Part shown: positions 14,901-21,472 of the stretch, piece after piece
Numbering within the stretch: position 1 is the stretch's first letter
Layout of the letters: each line of letters opens with the position of its first letter
Virus record (IMG/VR): IMGVR_UViG_3300044630_003285
Span: 1 to 21,472 of that record
DNA from: a virus
DNA: 21,472 nt
Reading direction: 5' to 3' (one strand)
Translations under genes and position numbers: made by a program
Notes under the pieces: model-generated
Databases searched by the model: none
What the model was told of the DNA's origin: nothing
What the model saw: the letters and a program-made list of their open reading frames with translations, nothing else

Positions 14901-17900
14901 ATTGATATTAGATAGTGTAAGTGACCCTTATGCATATAATATGAATCAGTATGTGAGAACAACTGATAATGTAACATTCAATCAGGTAATATCTTCAACT
15001 GGAGTTTATGCGGCCGGTACATCTGGATTTTATAGTACAACATATGCTGGTAATGTTAGAAATCCAATTTGGAGATTTGGAAATGCCGATGGATATGGTA
15101 TAAGTTACTTCCAAGGAAATGCTGGAGCTTATAGTAACTTAGATACCATTGGTATTCATATGGGAACAGCAACAGCTGCAGGTTCTCAATGGCAGTTCAA
15201 TCAAGCAGATAATTCATTTAGGTCATCAGGTCCAATATACTTTACAAACTATCTTTATGGTAATAGTAAGCAAGCATTAGATACAACTGATTCTTATTTA
15301 AGATTAAACCAAGCTAATCAATTTAGTAGTGGTACTTATACCCCATATAACTTTAGAGCAGATGGTACAATTTATGTAGGTGGTACATCATACTATATTA
15401 ATAGTAGTACATCTCGCTTAAATGCACTCGAAACATCAGATAGAGTTGTAATTGGCGGAAACTTTAGCAATCAAGCATATAGTTCGGTAGCTTCTACTAG
15501 ATTACATTTTGGTGGAGGTGATAGTGATGCAAATTCAAATTATTACATAGGTACTAACTTAGAAAACTTTGGAGGTAATTATACTAAGTTAGATTTAAGA
15601 TGGCACACTGGTATTCGTATGGGTGCACAAGCTGGCTATGGTGGGGTTAGGATATTTGATTCAGAAGATTTAGGAACTAGATTATTTTCAGTTGGTGAAG
15701 GTGATACGCATGTAAGGGTAACAAATAATTTATATGTTGCAAACAATTTATTTTTTACCAACTATCTTTATGGTAATAACAAACAAGCACTAGACACAAC
15801 CGATGGTTGGTTGAGATTAAACCAGGCTAATCAATTTAGTAATGGTACTTATACTCCGTATGTATTAAGAACGGATGGTGGATTTGAATCATATGGTTCA
15901 ACAAGATTAAGAAATAATTATAGTAGTGGAGCAACCATTATATTAGATTTAGATAACGCATCTCATTATGGTTTAATAGATTTTAGAGAAAATAATTCAC
16001 ATAAAGGATTTTTTGGATTAGGTGGTACATCACAATCATTTGGAACATATGCAGCATATACCGCAGATGGTTTCAGTTGGAATCACGATGGCGCTGGTAA
16101 AATGATTATTTCCAATAGAGGTGCATCAAAAAGAATTGATTTAAATACAGGAACTGAAGGTAATTCCAATTTTACTACATTAAGAATGACAAATCAGGAT
16201 GTTTTTATAACTCCTGATTCCAATACCGGTAATTTACGTTCACCACTTTTTTATATTCAAAATGATACAACTTATTTATGGAATAGTAATAGAATAGTAG
16301 TAAACCAAGTAACATTCCCTTATAGAGAATGGGATTTTGGTTGGGGAGCACATGGTACTGGAAGTGGTACACAACCAATGTCATTTAGAATGTGGGATAA
16401 CTACACTCAAGGTGGAGCACCATCTTCATATGGTACATTGATTGAATATTATGGGTTGGTAGGTCACCAACATGACCAATTTTATTTCTATCAGGGTGAA
16501 ATTCTTCATAGATACGGGTGGTATGGTACTACAAACTGGCAAAGTGGATGGAGAGCAATGTTGCATGCTGGAAACTATTCTGGATACGCAATTCCTGTTT
16601 CTGGTGGTATAAATATGACCGGTTCTTATGGTTTGAATGATAATAGATTATACCTAAGAACTAATGGTGATACAAACCACTTTTTATGGAATGCAGCCGA
16701 TGATTGGGAAGAATTGGTATTTTATTCTGGAACTGGATTTAGAATAGCAGGTAGTAATGGTGGTAACTATGCACAAATAACCACATCAGGTATCAACGCC
16801 ACAAATATGACCATTGGTGGTGCACAGGTTTGGTATAATAGTGGTGGCTGGATGGCCGATTTCGCTTCTTATGGATTTACTAGACATTGGGGCATTAATG
16901 TTTCTGGTGGAGAGTTTGTTACTTTATATGCAAGTGGACAAGTATCTACATTAATTGATGGTAGTTATTTTGCTGGGGAAAATAATGGATTCTTCTCATT
17001 GAATGGTTCTAATCAATACACATCAAGAGTAGGTTTCTCTAATAGTGGTGGTGGTGTTGCAAACTTCAACGCACCAATCCGAATCAATACAAACAATAAC
17101 ATTTATTTAGATTACAACTACGGACAATCTATTGTGGGGGTTTATACATCTACTAGATACCAGGGTGTATTCGCAATGGGTGATTCATATAAATTGGCAA
17201 TTGATGGTTCATCTCCTGGTTCTTTATATGGTTTAGCTTGGTCACATCCAAACGCTGGAGGACAAGCATCATTGGGTTTAAATGACCACGGCTTGTTGGT
17301 AATGAACTATGGTACTACATTTGCGGGAATTTCTTCTAGAATTTGGGCAAGAGACCAAATGAACGCACCAATTTACTATGATAGAAATACTGCATTTTAT
17401 TTGGATGGTGATTCTAATTCTAGATTAAATCACGGAAGATTTGTTGGTTCATCTGGATATTATTCATTATTATTAGGACCTGATACATTGGCAACGAATG
17501 GTTCGACTTCAGTATATCCTGATGGTGATAGATATGGATTGGTATTGAATGCACCATATTATCCACATCTTTATATTAATTCATACGCAGATAGTGGTAA
17601 TACAACGCATGGTGGTGTTTTATCATTCACTGGTATTAAAACTGCCGGCGGATTTAGAAGATGGGGCATTGGTATTGCAAACCGAAACCCGGATGAAATG
17701 AGTTTTGGATGGTATGACAACAACTATAACCCACATTATGGTGTGGGAATTAACTGGTCATATCCAGCATCTGTTTGGGTTGATACTGGTAATAATTGGT
17801 ATGCTAGAGGTTCAATGAGAGCACCAATATTCTATGACCAAAATGATACTGGAAGGTATATGGACCCCAACGGACAATCATATATTGTTAATTTATGTGT

Positions 17901-19158
17901 TGGTCAAAACAATTACTCACACGCATATCCTGGCGTTCTTCAAGTAGGTAGTACATCTTATAACTATAACTTCTTAAATGGTAGTTGGGCAGGTGCAATT
18001 ACAACTGGTATATTAGCAAACTGCGCAGATGAATGGGAATTTGCTGTTCATGATAGTGGTACTAGGGTAGCATCGGCATTTATATTCCAAAGTGGACCTA
18101 ATAGATTCCTAATGGGTAGAGGTCTGTATTGGGGTACATCTTATGTTGAAGCTGCTGAATCTTCTAGAGCACCTATATTCTATGATTCAAATAATACATC
18201 ATATTATTGTGACCCAACCGGATATTCTCAATTAAGTTCTGGTGAAGCTAACAACTATTGGAGAGCAGCAAGATATGATATGACTGGAGTTGGTGGTAAC
18301 TCTGGGCAAGGAGCACATGCATATTCTATCTTCCAAGAAGGTGGTGGATGGGGTTATCCTTATCCGGATTTAAGAATTGCATATCATACCGGTATTAAAA
18401 TGGGAGCTAATGCTGGTTCGTATGAAGGTATTAGAATTTACGATGATTACCCAATGAGTAGCCTGTTAATACAATTAAGTGGTTCATCAAATTATTCATT
18501 CTGGTATACTTGGCAGAGATTGGACGGTTATCATGGAATTTATTCTTACCTAAACTCTGCACACTTCTATCCAAATAACTCAACTTATGGAACATGGAGA
18601 GTTGATGGTAGTAGAAATGGATATGGTGGTATATTATTTGATGTAGGTAATACACCGGTTGTAATGTTTGATGGAGGTGGTAATGGTGGTATTTATTATC
18701 AATCTGGTAGATGGATGTTCTATCATTATTTCCCATACAATTGTGTAGGTGTAAACACATCTTCAACATCACCTTCGTATGGTATGTATGTTAGTAGGGG
18801 TATCTACGCTACTGAAAACATTGTGGCGTATTCCGATAGACGTGCAAAAGAAAATATAGAAACAATAGATTCTGCATTAGATAAAGTTTTACAATTAAGA
18901 GGAGTTTACTATAATAGAATTGATGATGTAGATAAGAAAAGACAAGTTGGGGTAATTGCACAAGAAGTTGAAGAAGTATTACCTGAAGTAGTAACTTATT
19001 GTGGTGTTAATGATGAGTATGGAGTTGCATATGGTAATCTGGCTGGTATACTAATTGAAGCAGTTAAGGAACAAAATAAAATAATAGAAAAACAATCAGA
19101 CGAAATTAAAGAATTAAAAGAAATTTTAAATAATTTAATACTTAATATTAAAGGATAA
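11902..19158 (+). CDS. Giant modular tail fibre 2 with collagen-like tract and S74 chaperone
   Basis: The protein has 2,418 residues and is complete. Order: N-terminal region with one copy of the fibre 1 module (SGSATAIISPNKGL, near 12213) and SSSIIYSSGSNKFG; Gly-X-Y tract, residues 210-668; post-collagen module (GLLALTGTTDNG...); a block INTTTLNVGDNIITLN...ENAGIEIKRG typical of phage fibres (from residue about 724); four tandem 27-residue units (795-902); a pyocin-knob-like domain (about 912-1010); a fifth 27-residue unit; several repeats with FYDxNDTxYYxDPxG-type motifs (16228, 17818, 18166) and a second knob-like segment (about 16387-16610); and a C-terminal Peptidase_S74 domain (from Ser2311) with a coiled-coil tail. 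It is a likely receptor-binding fibre that trimerises. The start at 11902 follows AAAAGTTTTAATGA with no Shine-Dalgarno sequence; the ATG at 11898 is out of frame and soon stops. Confidence 0.92.
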   Translation: MEYLGGNPNGLNQQTKDKISLFVSGSRIANFSSQSVDVVGNFSASKIQTDEIDSFGNNPLQINTNTQISGSINISSSISASLFRGDGGGLFNISAASIGDLDRLKSGSATAIISPNKGLIVNTDLTVAGTINATELKVIYISSSIIYSSGSNKFGDSQLDKQEFTGSVGITGSLSFGDGSLQQDGSTNEVLVYNSSTGKIGIKTAAATSGTSGTSGTSGTSGTSGTSGTSGTSGTSGTSGLDGSSGTSGTSGTSGTSGTSGTSGTSGTSGSSGTSGTSGSSGTSGTSGSSGTSGTSGSTGSSGTTGSSGTSGSSGTSGTRGTSGTSGISGSSGTSGSRGTSGTSGISGTSGTTGSAGTSGISGSSGTSGSGGTSGTSGTSGITGAGGGTGSAGSAGTSGTSGTSGTSGITGAGGTAGSSGTSGTSGTSGTRGTSGTSGVSGAGGGSGSAGTSGSSGTSGTSGTSGTSGTSGSSGSSGTSGTSGLGGSSGTSGTSGTSGTSGAQGSSGTSGTSGTSGSAGTSGTSGSGTSGTSGTSGISGTSGTSGISGTSGTSGTSGSAGTSGISGTSGTSGTSGTRGTSGTSGISGTSGTSGSSGTSGSSGTSGTRGTSGTSGISGTSGTSGSSGTSGTSGTSGTRGTSGTSGSSGTSGSSGTSGSSGTSGSAGTSGLLALTGTTDNGVITLNGSAPNGTVESNLTFNGTLLTVTGNATITGDLTVSGTTTYINTTTLNVGDNIITLNADIGASTAPTENAGIEIKRGNAATKQFIWNESTDRWSFDDTINVSGNVVLSGTIDTGIGATEVYLMDQNVRTTDAVTFATVNTGQGANELYAMDQNVRTTDAVTFATVNTGQGANELYAMDQAVRTTDAVTFATVNTGQGATEVHLMNQNLRTTDSPTFVNVTSNLSGIATSANLLNALANYGWNAATLPTSFGQGITNAFVSSAEGFPNYGSVMMMRTYAGGGGSLQLYTPYSSVYGGTRLQARFGDYGVSSGNSWTAWRLILDSVSDPYAYNMNQYVRTTDNVTFNQVISSTGVYAAGTSGFYSTTYAGNVRNPIWRFGNADGYGISYFQGNAGAYSNLDTIGIHMGTATAAGSQWQFNQADNSFRSSGPIYFTNYLYGNSKQALDTTDSYLRLNQANQFSSGTYTPYNFRADGTIYVGGTSYYINSSTSRLNALETSDRVVIGGNFSNQAYSSVASTRLHFGGGDSDANSNYYIGTNLENFGGNYTKLDLRWHTGIRMGAQAGYGGVRIFDSEDLGTRLFSVGEGDTHVRVTNNLYVANNLFFTNYLYGNNKQALDTTDGWLRLNQANQFSNGTYTPYVLRTDGGFESYGSTRLRNNYSSGATIILDLDNASHYGLIDFRENNSHKGFFGLGGTSQSFGTYAAYTADGFSWNHDGAGKMIISNRGASKRIDLNTGTEGNSNFTTLRMTNQDVFITPDSNTGNLRSPLFYIQNDTTYLWNSNRIVVNQVTFPYREWDFGWGAHGTGSGTQPMSFRMWDNYTQGGAPSSYGTLIEYYGLVGHQHDQFYFYQGEILHRYGWYGTTNWQSGWRAMLHAGNYSGYAIPVSGGINMTGSYGLNDNRLYLRTNGDTNHFLWNAADDWEELVFYSGTGFRIAGSNGGNYAQITTSGINATNMTIGGAQVWYNSGGWMADFASYGFTRHWGINVSGGEFVTLYASGQVSTLIDGSYFAGENNGFFSLNGSNQYTSRVGFSNSGGGVANFNAPIRINTNNNIYLDYNYGQSIVGVYTSTRYQGVFAMGDSYKLAIDGSSPGSLYGLAWSHPNAGGQASLGLNDHGLLVMNYGTTFAGISSRIWARDQMNAPIYYDRNTAFYLDGDSNSRLNHGRFVGSSGYYSLLLGPDTLATNGSTSVYPDGDRYGLVLNAPYYPHLYINSYADSGNTTHGGVLSFTGIKTAGGFRRWGIGIANRNPDEMSFGWYDNNYNPHYGVGINWSYPASVWVDTGNNWYARGSMRAPIFYDQNDTGRYMDPNGQSYIVNLCVGQNNYSHAYPGVLQVGSTSYNYNFLNGSWAGAITTGILANCADEWEFAVHDSGTRVASAFIFQSGPNRFLMGRGLYWGTSYVEAAESSRAPIFYDSNNTSYYCDPTGYSQLSSGEANNYWRAARYDMTGVGGNSGQGAHAYSIFQEGGGWGYPYPDLRIAYHTGIKMGANAGSYEGIRIYDDYPMSSLLIQLSGSSNYSFWYTWQRLDGYHGIYSYLNSAHFYPNNSTYGTWRVDGSRNGYGGILFDVGNTPVVMFDGGGNGGIYYQSGRWMFYHYFPYNCVGVNTSSTSPSYGMYVSRGIYATENIVAYSDRRAKENIETIDSALDKVLQLRGVYYNRIDDVDKKRQVGVIAQEVEEVLPEVVTYCGVNDEYGVAYGNLAGILIEAVKEQNKIIEKQSDEIKELKEILNNLILNIKG
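12529..13905 (+). repeat. Collagen-like Gly-X-Y tract of fibre 2
   Basis: The tract has 459 codons of Gly-X-Y, mostly GTS with GSS, GIS, GSA, GAG and GTR variants. It has six Arg and only one Asp, no Glu and no Lys, the reverse of the fibre 1 tract. It lacks the GLDGTLFG super-repeat and has no proline. One triplet is short: codons 13474-13479 encode Gly-Ser followed directly by Gly, which slips the register by one residue. Synonymous codons are mixed, as in fibre 1. Confidence 0.93.
14284..14607 (+). repeat. Four tandem 81-base (27-residue) fibre repeats
   Basis: The unit contains TGQGANELYAMDQNVRTTDA followed by VTFATVN. The central Met codon of each unit falls at 14314, 14395, 14476 and 14557, exactly 81 bases apart. 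The fourth copy is diverged (EVHLMNQNLRTTDSPTFVNV). A fifth diverged copy (14911-14991, NMNQYVRTTDNVTFNQV) follows after the knob-like domain. Motifs of the type 'RTTDSPTF' are common in phage fibres. Confidence 0.92.
15241..15363 (+). repeat. Fibre 2 direct repeat, copy A
   Basis: This segment encodes FTNYLYGNSKQALDTTDSYL, then RLNQANQFSSGTYTPY. The same segment recurs 513 bases (171 codons) downstream at 15754, differing mainly at third positions and a few residues. It marks a repeat in the distal shaft of fibre 2. Confidence 0.85.
15754..15876 (+). repeat. Fibre 2 direct repeat, copy B
   Basis: This is the second copy of the segment at 15241, encoding FTNYLYGNNKQALDTTDGWL, then RLNQANQFSNGTYTPY. 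It keeps the reading frame and the order of the surrounding modules. Confidence 0.85.
18823..19155 (+). other. Peptidase_S74 intramolecular chaperone domain of fibre 2
   Basis: The domain starts at YSDRRAKENIETIDSALDKV and includes GVIAQEVEEVLPEVV and AYGNLAGILIEAVKEQN, then a Lys/Glu/Leu-rich coiled coil. In studied members (endosialidase type) a Ser-Lys dyad spaced five apart cleaves the chain just before the Ser. Here these are Ser2311 (codon 18832-18834) and Lys2316. Cleavage would release a 108-residue chaperone after the trimer folds. The residues are seen; activity is inferred from the family. Confidence 0.9.
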
Positions 19159-19162
19159 TAAT

Positions 19163-19594
19163 ATGGCACTAATTAAAGATTACGAATTACCAGGAACTGG
19201 TGTAGTTATACCAAATTCATATCATGTAGTTACAAATGTTGCAATTGAGAAAAGAACATCAAATGTACCTGCACCTCCAGACCCAACAAGACCAGATGGT
19301 GTAACTTTTGGTGCAAATCAAATAGGAAACGAAGTTTATTGGAAAGCTGGATATGTTGCAGAAGCATCGGTAACTATATGGAAAGATAAAGCTGCAAGAG
19401 AAGCAGATGCAAAACCAATTGGGTTTATTGGAAGAAACCCATCAGATAATAAATATGGTGTATCTATTGGAACTGAAGGAATGGACCATCATTGCCGTTT
19501 CTTTTTACAAGTTCCATCTGAATTAAATCATATAGAACAAGCATACAAACATTTATTAACTACTGATTATTATAGTGGTTCGTTAGAAGATTAA
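19163..19594 (+). CDS. Conserved phage protein of unknown function (143 residues)
   Basis: The protein begins MALIKDYELPGTGVVIPNSYHVV, has a central block YWKAGYVAEASVTIWKDKAAREA, and ends with ELNHIEQAYKHLL...YYSGSLED. From memory, proteins with this 'ALIKDYELPGTG...PNAYHVI...KAGY' plan sit near tail genes in marine phages, but I do not know a function. It is soluble, with no membrane segment. The start is 4 bases after fibre 2's stop. AAAGGA about 7 bases upstream is the only start here with anything like a Shine-Dalgarno sequence. A virion or tail-assembly role is inferred from position only. Confidence 0.8.
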   Translation: MALIKDYELPGTGVVIPNSYHVVTNVAIEKRTSNVPAPPDPTRPDGVTFGANQIGNEVYWKAGYVAEASVTIWKDKAAREADAKPIGFIGRNPSDNKYGVSIGTEGMDHHCRFFLQVPSELNHIEQAYKHLLTTDYYSGSLED

Positions 19595-19632
19595 AATAAA
19601 AAAGTTTAATATTTATTAAAAATAAACACATT

Positions 19633-20037
19633 ATGGGATTTACATACGAATGGAAATTAACAGGATTAAAAAAACAAAACACAGTTGATTTAACTGATGT
19701 TATTGTTGGTACGAATTGGAAAATAACGGCAACCGATGAAGATGGTAATTCCGGGACATTTAATGGTGCAACTCCGTTTACGGTTGAAGATTTAAACGCA
19801 GATGGTTTTGTAGATTATCGTGATTTAACCGAAGAATTGGTTATAGGATGGGTTAAAAATTATGTAAGTGGTTCGGCTCCATCGAATTATATGTCTCACA
19901 TCAATCAACAAATACAAAAACAAATAGATACTGTTAAATTTGCGACATTAGATGTTGGCGCAGCGGATATGCCGTGGTCACCTACATCCGGTAGTGCAAC
20001 AACACCATCACCGGAAATTGCAGCAACAAATCCATAA
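19633..20037 (+). CDS. Conserved phage protein of unknown function (134 residues)
   Basis: The protein begins MGFTYEWKLTGLKKQNTVDL and continues TNWKITATDEDGNSGTFNGATPF, then LTEELVIGWVKNYV and HINQQIQKQI, ending in a Ser/Thr/Pro-rich tail. From memory, this 'FTYEWK...DEDGNSGTF.GATPF...LTEE.V..WV...' plan is shared by small proteins near structural genes of cyanophages and other marine phages. No function is known to me. The start follows AAAAATAAACACATT with no Shine-Dalgarno sequence. It is the last gene before the 175-base gap and the sheath. Confidence 0.8.
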   Translation: MGFTYEWKLTGLKKQNTVDLTDVIVGTNWKITATDEDGNSGTFNGATPFTVEDLNADGFVDYRDLTEELVIGWVKNYVSGSAPSNYMSHINQQIQKQIDTVKFATLDVGAADMPWSPTSGSATTPSPEIAATNP

Positions 20038-20212
20038 TGATTTCGTATCTTTATTATTAAATGTCCAACGCATTAATTTATAAACAAAATTATAGTTTGT
20101 AATATCGATTCTTAATAATTAATTTGTGTTTTGAATATTTTGTTTATATTTATATGAGTATTACTGTAAGTTATTACTAATACAAACTTAAAATACAAAT
20201 CGAAGAAATAAA
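20038..20212. other. Non-coding gap upstream of the tail sheath gene
   Basis: These 175 bases of very AT-rich DNA are the longest gap in the window. They contain the candidate element at 20143-20154 and a weak 6-base inverted repeat (TAAGTT 20167-20172, AACTTA 20185-20190). No GC-rich stem followed by a T run was seen, so there is no clear terminator. It is most likely the sheath gene's promoter region. Confidence 0.6.
20143..20154 (+). promoter_or_regulatory. Candidate promoter element TTTATATTTATA (sheath)
   Basis: This is an exact 12-base match to 11238-11249, ending 58 bases before the sheath start. The flanks (GAATATTTTG... and ...TGAGTATT) also carry partial TATTT boxes. It may mark a late promoter, since it lies in the one large gap before a highly expressed structural gene. 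AT richness makes a chance match possible. Confidence 0.4.
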
Positions 20213-21472
20213 ATGGCAGAAAGAATCGTATCACCTGGCGTATTCACAAGAGAAAATGACCTATCCTTCTTAGCTCAAGGAGTGGGAGAAATTGGAGCAG
20301 CATTTATAGGACCTTTTAAACAAGGACCTGCATTCGTTCCAACAATCGTAAGAACGCAATCAGAATTTGAAGATATCTTCGGAACACCTGATGGAACTTA
20401 TTATACAGAATATGCAGTACAAAATTATTTAAGAGAAGCTGGACAAGCAACAATCGTAAGAGTTGCCGGAATTGGTGGTTACTCACAGGCAGCACCTTTG
20501 GGTATATTGGCATCCGGTTCTCAAGGCAACAAACTAGTTGGAGTTTTATATTCAACTAATTTTGGCGATGAGGGTGTTGGATTTTTAAACGCTTCTACTA
20601 ACATTACAAGTAGTGCATCGGTATCCGGTTCATTTGTAATATCAGGACTAATTGGTTCTGGTTCTGCAGCAACTAGTATATCAGCATCAATTTTTCAAGA
20701 AGCTACAAACGATATTTCTGACGTATTTGGTGAATCTCCATTTGGTGCTAAAGCAGCTTATGGATATTTGTATTTTGAAAGTTCATCATTAGGATTTAAA
20801 AATGATAGTACTCCACATGGTGTACAAATATACGAAGTTAACCTACCAACACAGGTGTATGGTGATGCTAGTGAAGCAGAAACTCCAATCGTAGTATCTC
20901 AATTAATTAGTGGTGAAAGATATAATTTATTTAAATTCGAAACAATAGGACATGGTACATTATATAATACTAAATTTAAAGTTGGTATTTCTAATGTAAA
21001 AGCAGCTGGTGAAGATGGTTCAACTGACTATTCAACATTTACTGTAACTATTCGTTCATACGGTGATACTGATAAGAGAAAGAGTGTAGTTGAAACATAT
21101 AATAACGTAAACTTAGACCCTGCATCTCCTAACTATATAGCCAGAAGAATTGGTGATAGAAAGTTAACAATTGATTCTAATGGAAAATTAACCGAAACTG
21201 GTGATTACTCAAATAAATCAAACAATGTAAGAGTAGTTGTACAAGACGCTAATTCTAATATCTTAGGACCAGGTTCTTATCCAATATCAGCAGCACCATT
21301 TGGACACGCAGCATATGTGAATCCAATTAAAACAAATTCTACAATAGAAGCAAATTGGGTGCCTGCCGTAAATTACCAAACAGGTTCAGCAAATAACACA
21401 TCATCATCTCCGGTTTATTTTTCTGGATTTGATTTTGAAGATGCATATAAAGCAATAGATAACAACCAATAT
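20213..21472 (+). CDS. Tail sheath protein, T4 gp18-like (3' partial)
   Basis: The frame is open from ATG 20213 to the right edge, 420 codons with no stop. The start MAERIVSPGVFTRENDLSFL and the following GEIGAAFIGPFKQGPAFVPT and EDIFGT match T4-type contractile tail sheath proteins. NLDPASPNYIARRIGD (about residues 300-315) is also typical. Sheath subunits polymerise around the tail tube and contract to drive it through the host envelope. T4-type sheaths are usually 650-700 residues, so roughly a third is missing. Residues about 126-165 hold a Ser/Gly/Ala-rich insert (SSASVSGSFVISG...) like the fibre modules. The leader AATCGAAGAAATAAA lacks a clear Shine-Dalgarno sequence. Confidence 0.93.
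   Translation, partial: MAERIVSPGVFTRENDLSFLAQGVGEIGAAFIGPFKQGPAFVPTIVRTQSEFEDIFGTPDGTYYTEYAVQNYLREAGQATIVRVAGIGGYSQAAPLGILASGSQGNKLVGVLYSTNFGDEGVGFLNASTNITSSASVSGSFVISGLIGSGSAATSISASIFQEATNDISDVFGESPFGAKAAYGYLYFESSSLGFKNDSTPHGVQIYEVNLPTQVYGDASEAETPIVVSQLISGERYNLFKFETIGHGTLYNTKFKVGISNVKAAGEDGSTDYSTFTVTIRSYGDTDKRKSVVETYNNVNLDPASPNYIARRIGDRKLTIDSNGKLTETGDYSNKSNNVRVVVQDANSNILGPGSYPISAAPFGHAAYVNPIKTNSTIEANWVPAVNYQTGSANNTSSSPVYFSGFDFEDAYKAIDNNQY

Noticed and set aside
9879-19158. Diversity-generating retroelement acting on the fibre or adhesin genes
   Set aside because: No reverse transcriptase, template repeat or C-type lectin variable domain was seen in the window.
20167-20190. TAAGTT/AACTTA inverted repeat as a terminator
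   Set aside because: The stem is only 6 bases, AT-rich, with a 12-base loop and no T run after it.

Overview
The window is a late structural (tail) region of a tailed phage with a contractile tail. The evidence is a T4-type tail sheath gene that runs off the right edge, two very large modular fibre genes, a tail-fibre assembly chaperone, and a fibre that ends in a Peptidase_S74 self-cleaving chaperone. Every gene is on the + strand and most are packed within a few bases of each other. The DNA is AT-rich by eye, and all eight complete stops are TAA. Almost no start has a Shine-Dalgarno sequence; A-rich leaders take its place. That pattern, with the PKD plus BspA-like (DUF285) protein, suggests a Bacteroidetes host. 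The host is an inference, not proven.

Layout. Bases 2-9874 hold the 3' part of a giant fibre gene (at least 3,290 residues; its start is upstream of the window). It has about 21 copies of a Ser/Gly-rich beta module, two inserted cupredoxin-like domains, an 'HNLG' tail-protein domain, a 1,045-residue Gly-X-Y tract made mostly of Gly-Thr-Ser, and a C-terminal fibre-tip domain. Next come a 300-residue PKD/DUF285 putative adhesin (9879-10781) and a tail-fibre assembly chaperone (10783-11226). Two small proteins follow: an 88-residue stand-alone fibre module (11277-11543) and a 110-residue conserved phage protein (11557-11889). The second giant fibre (11902-19158, 2,418 residues) has its own 459-residue Gly-Thr-Ser tract, a tandem 27-residue array, pyocin-knob-like domains and a C-terminal S74 chaperone. 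Two small conserved phage proteins of unknown function (19163-19594 and 19633-20037) and a 175-base non-coding gap precede the tail sheath gene (20213 to the edge).

How it fits together. I read this as the host-recognition module of the virion next to the start of the tail-tube/sheath module. The two fibres are built from shared cassettes: the same pre-collagen and post-collagen modules flank the Gly-Thr-Ser tract in both, and fibre 2 carries one copy of the module repeated about 21 times in fibre 1. The most unusual points are a strict 111-base (37-residue) super-repeat in the fibre 1 collagen-like tract that slips the Gly register by one residue per repeat, opposite net charge of the two collagen-like tracts, and a pair of cupredoxin-like domains of which only the second keeps a type-1 copper ligand set. 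No RNA gene, CRISPR array, insertion sequence, integrase or reverse transcriptase was seen.
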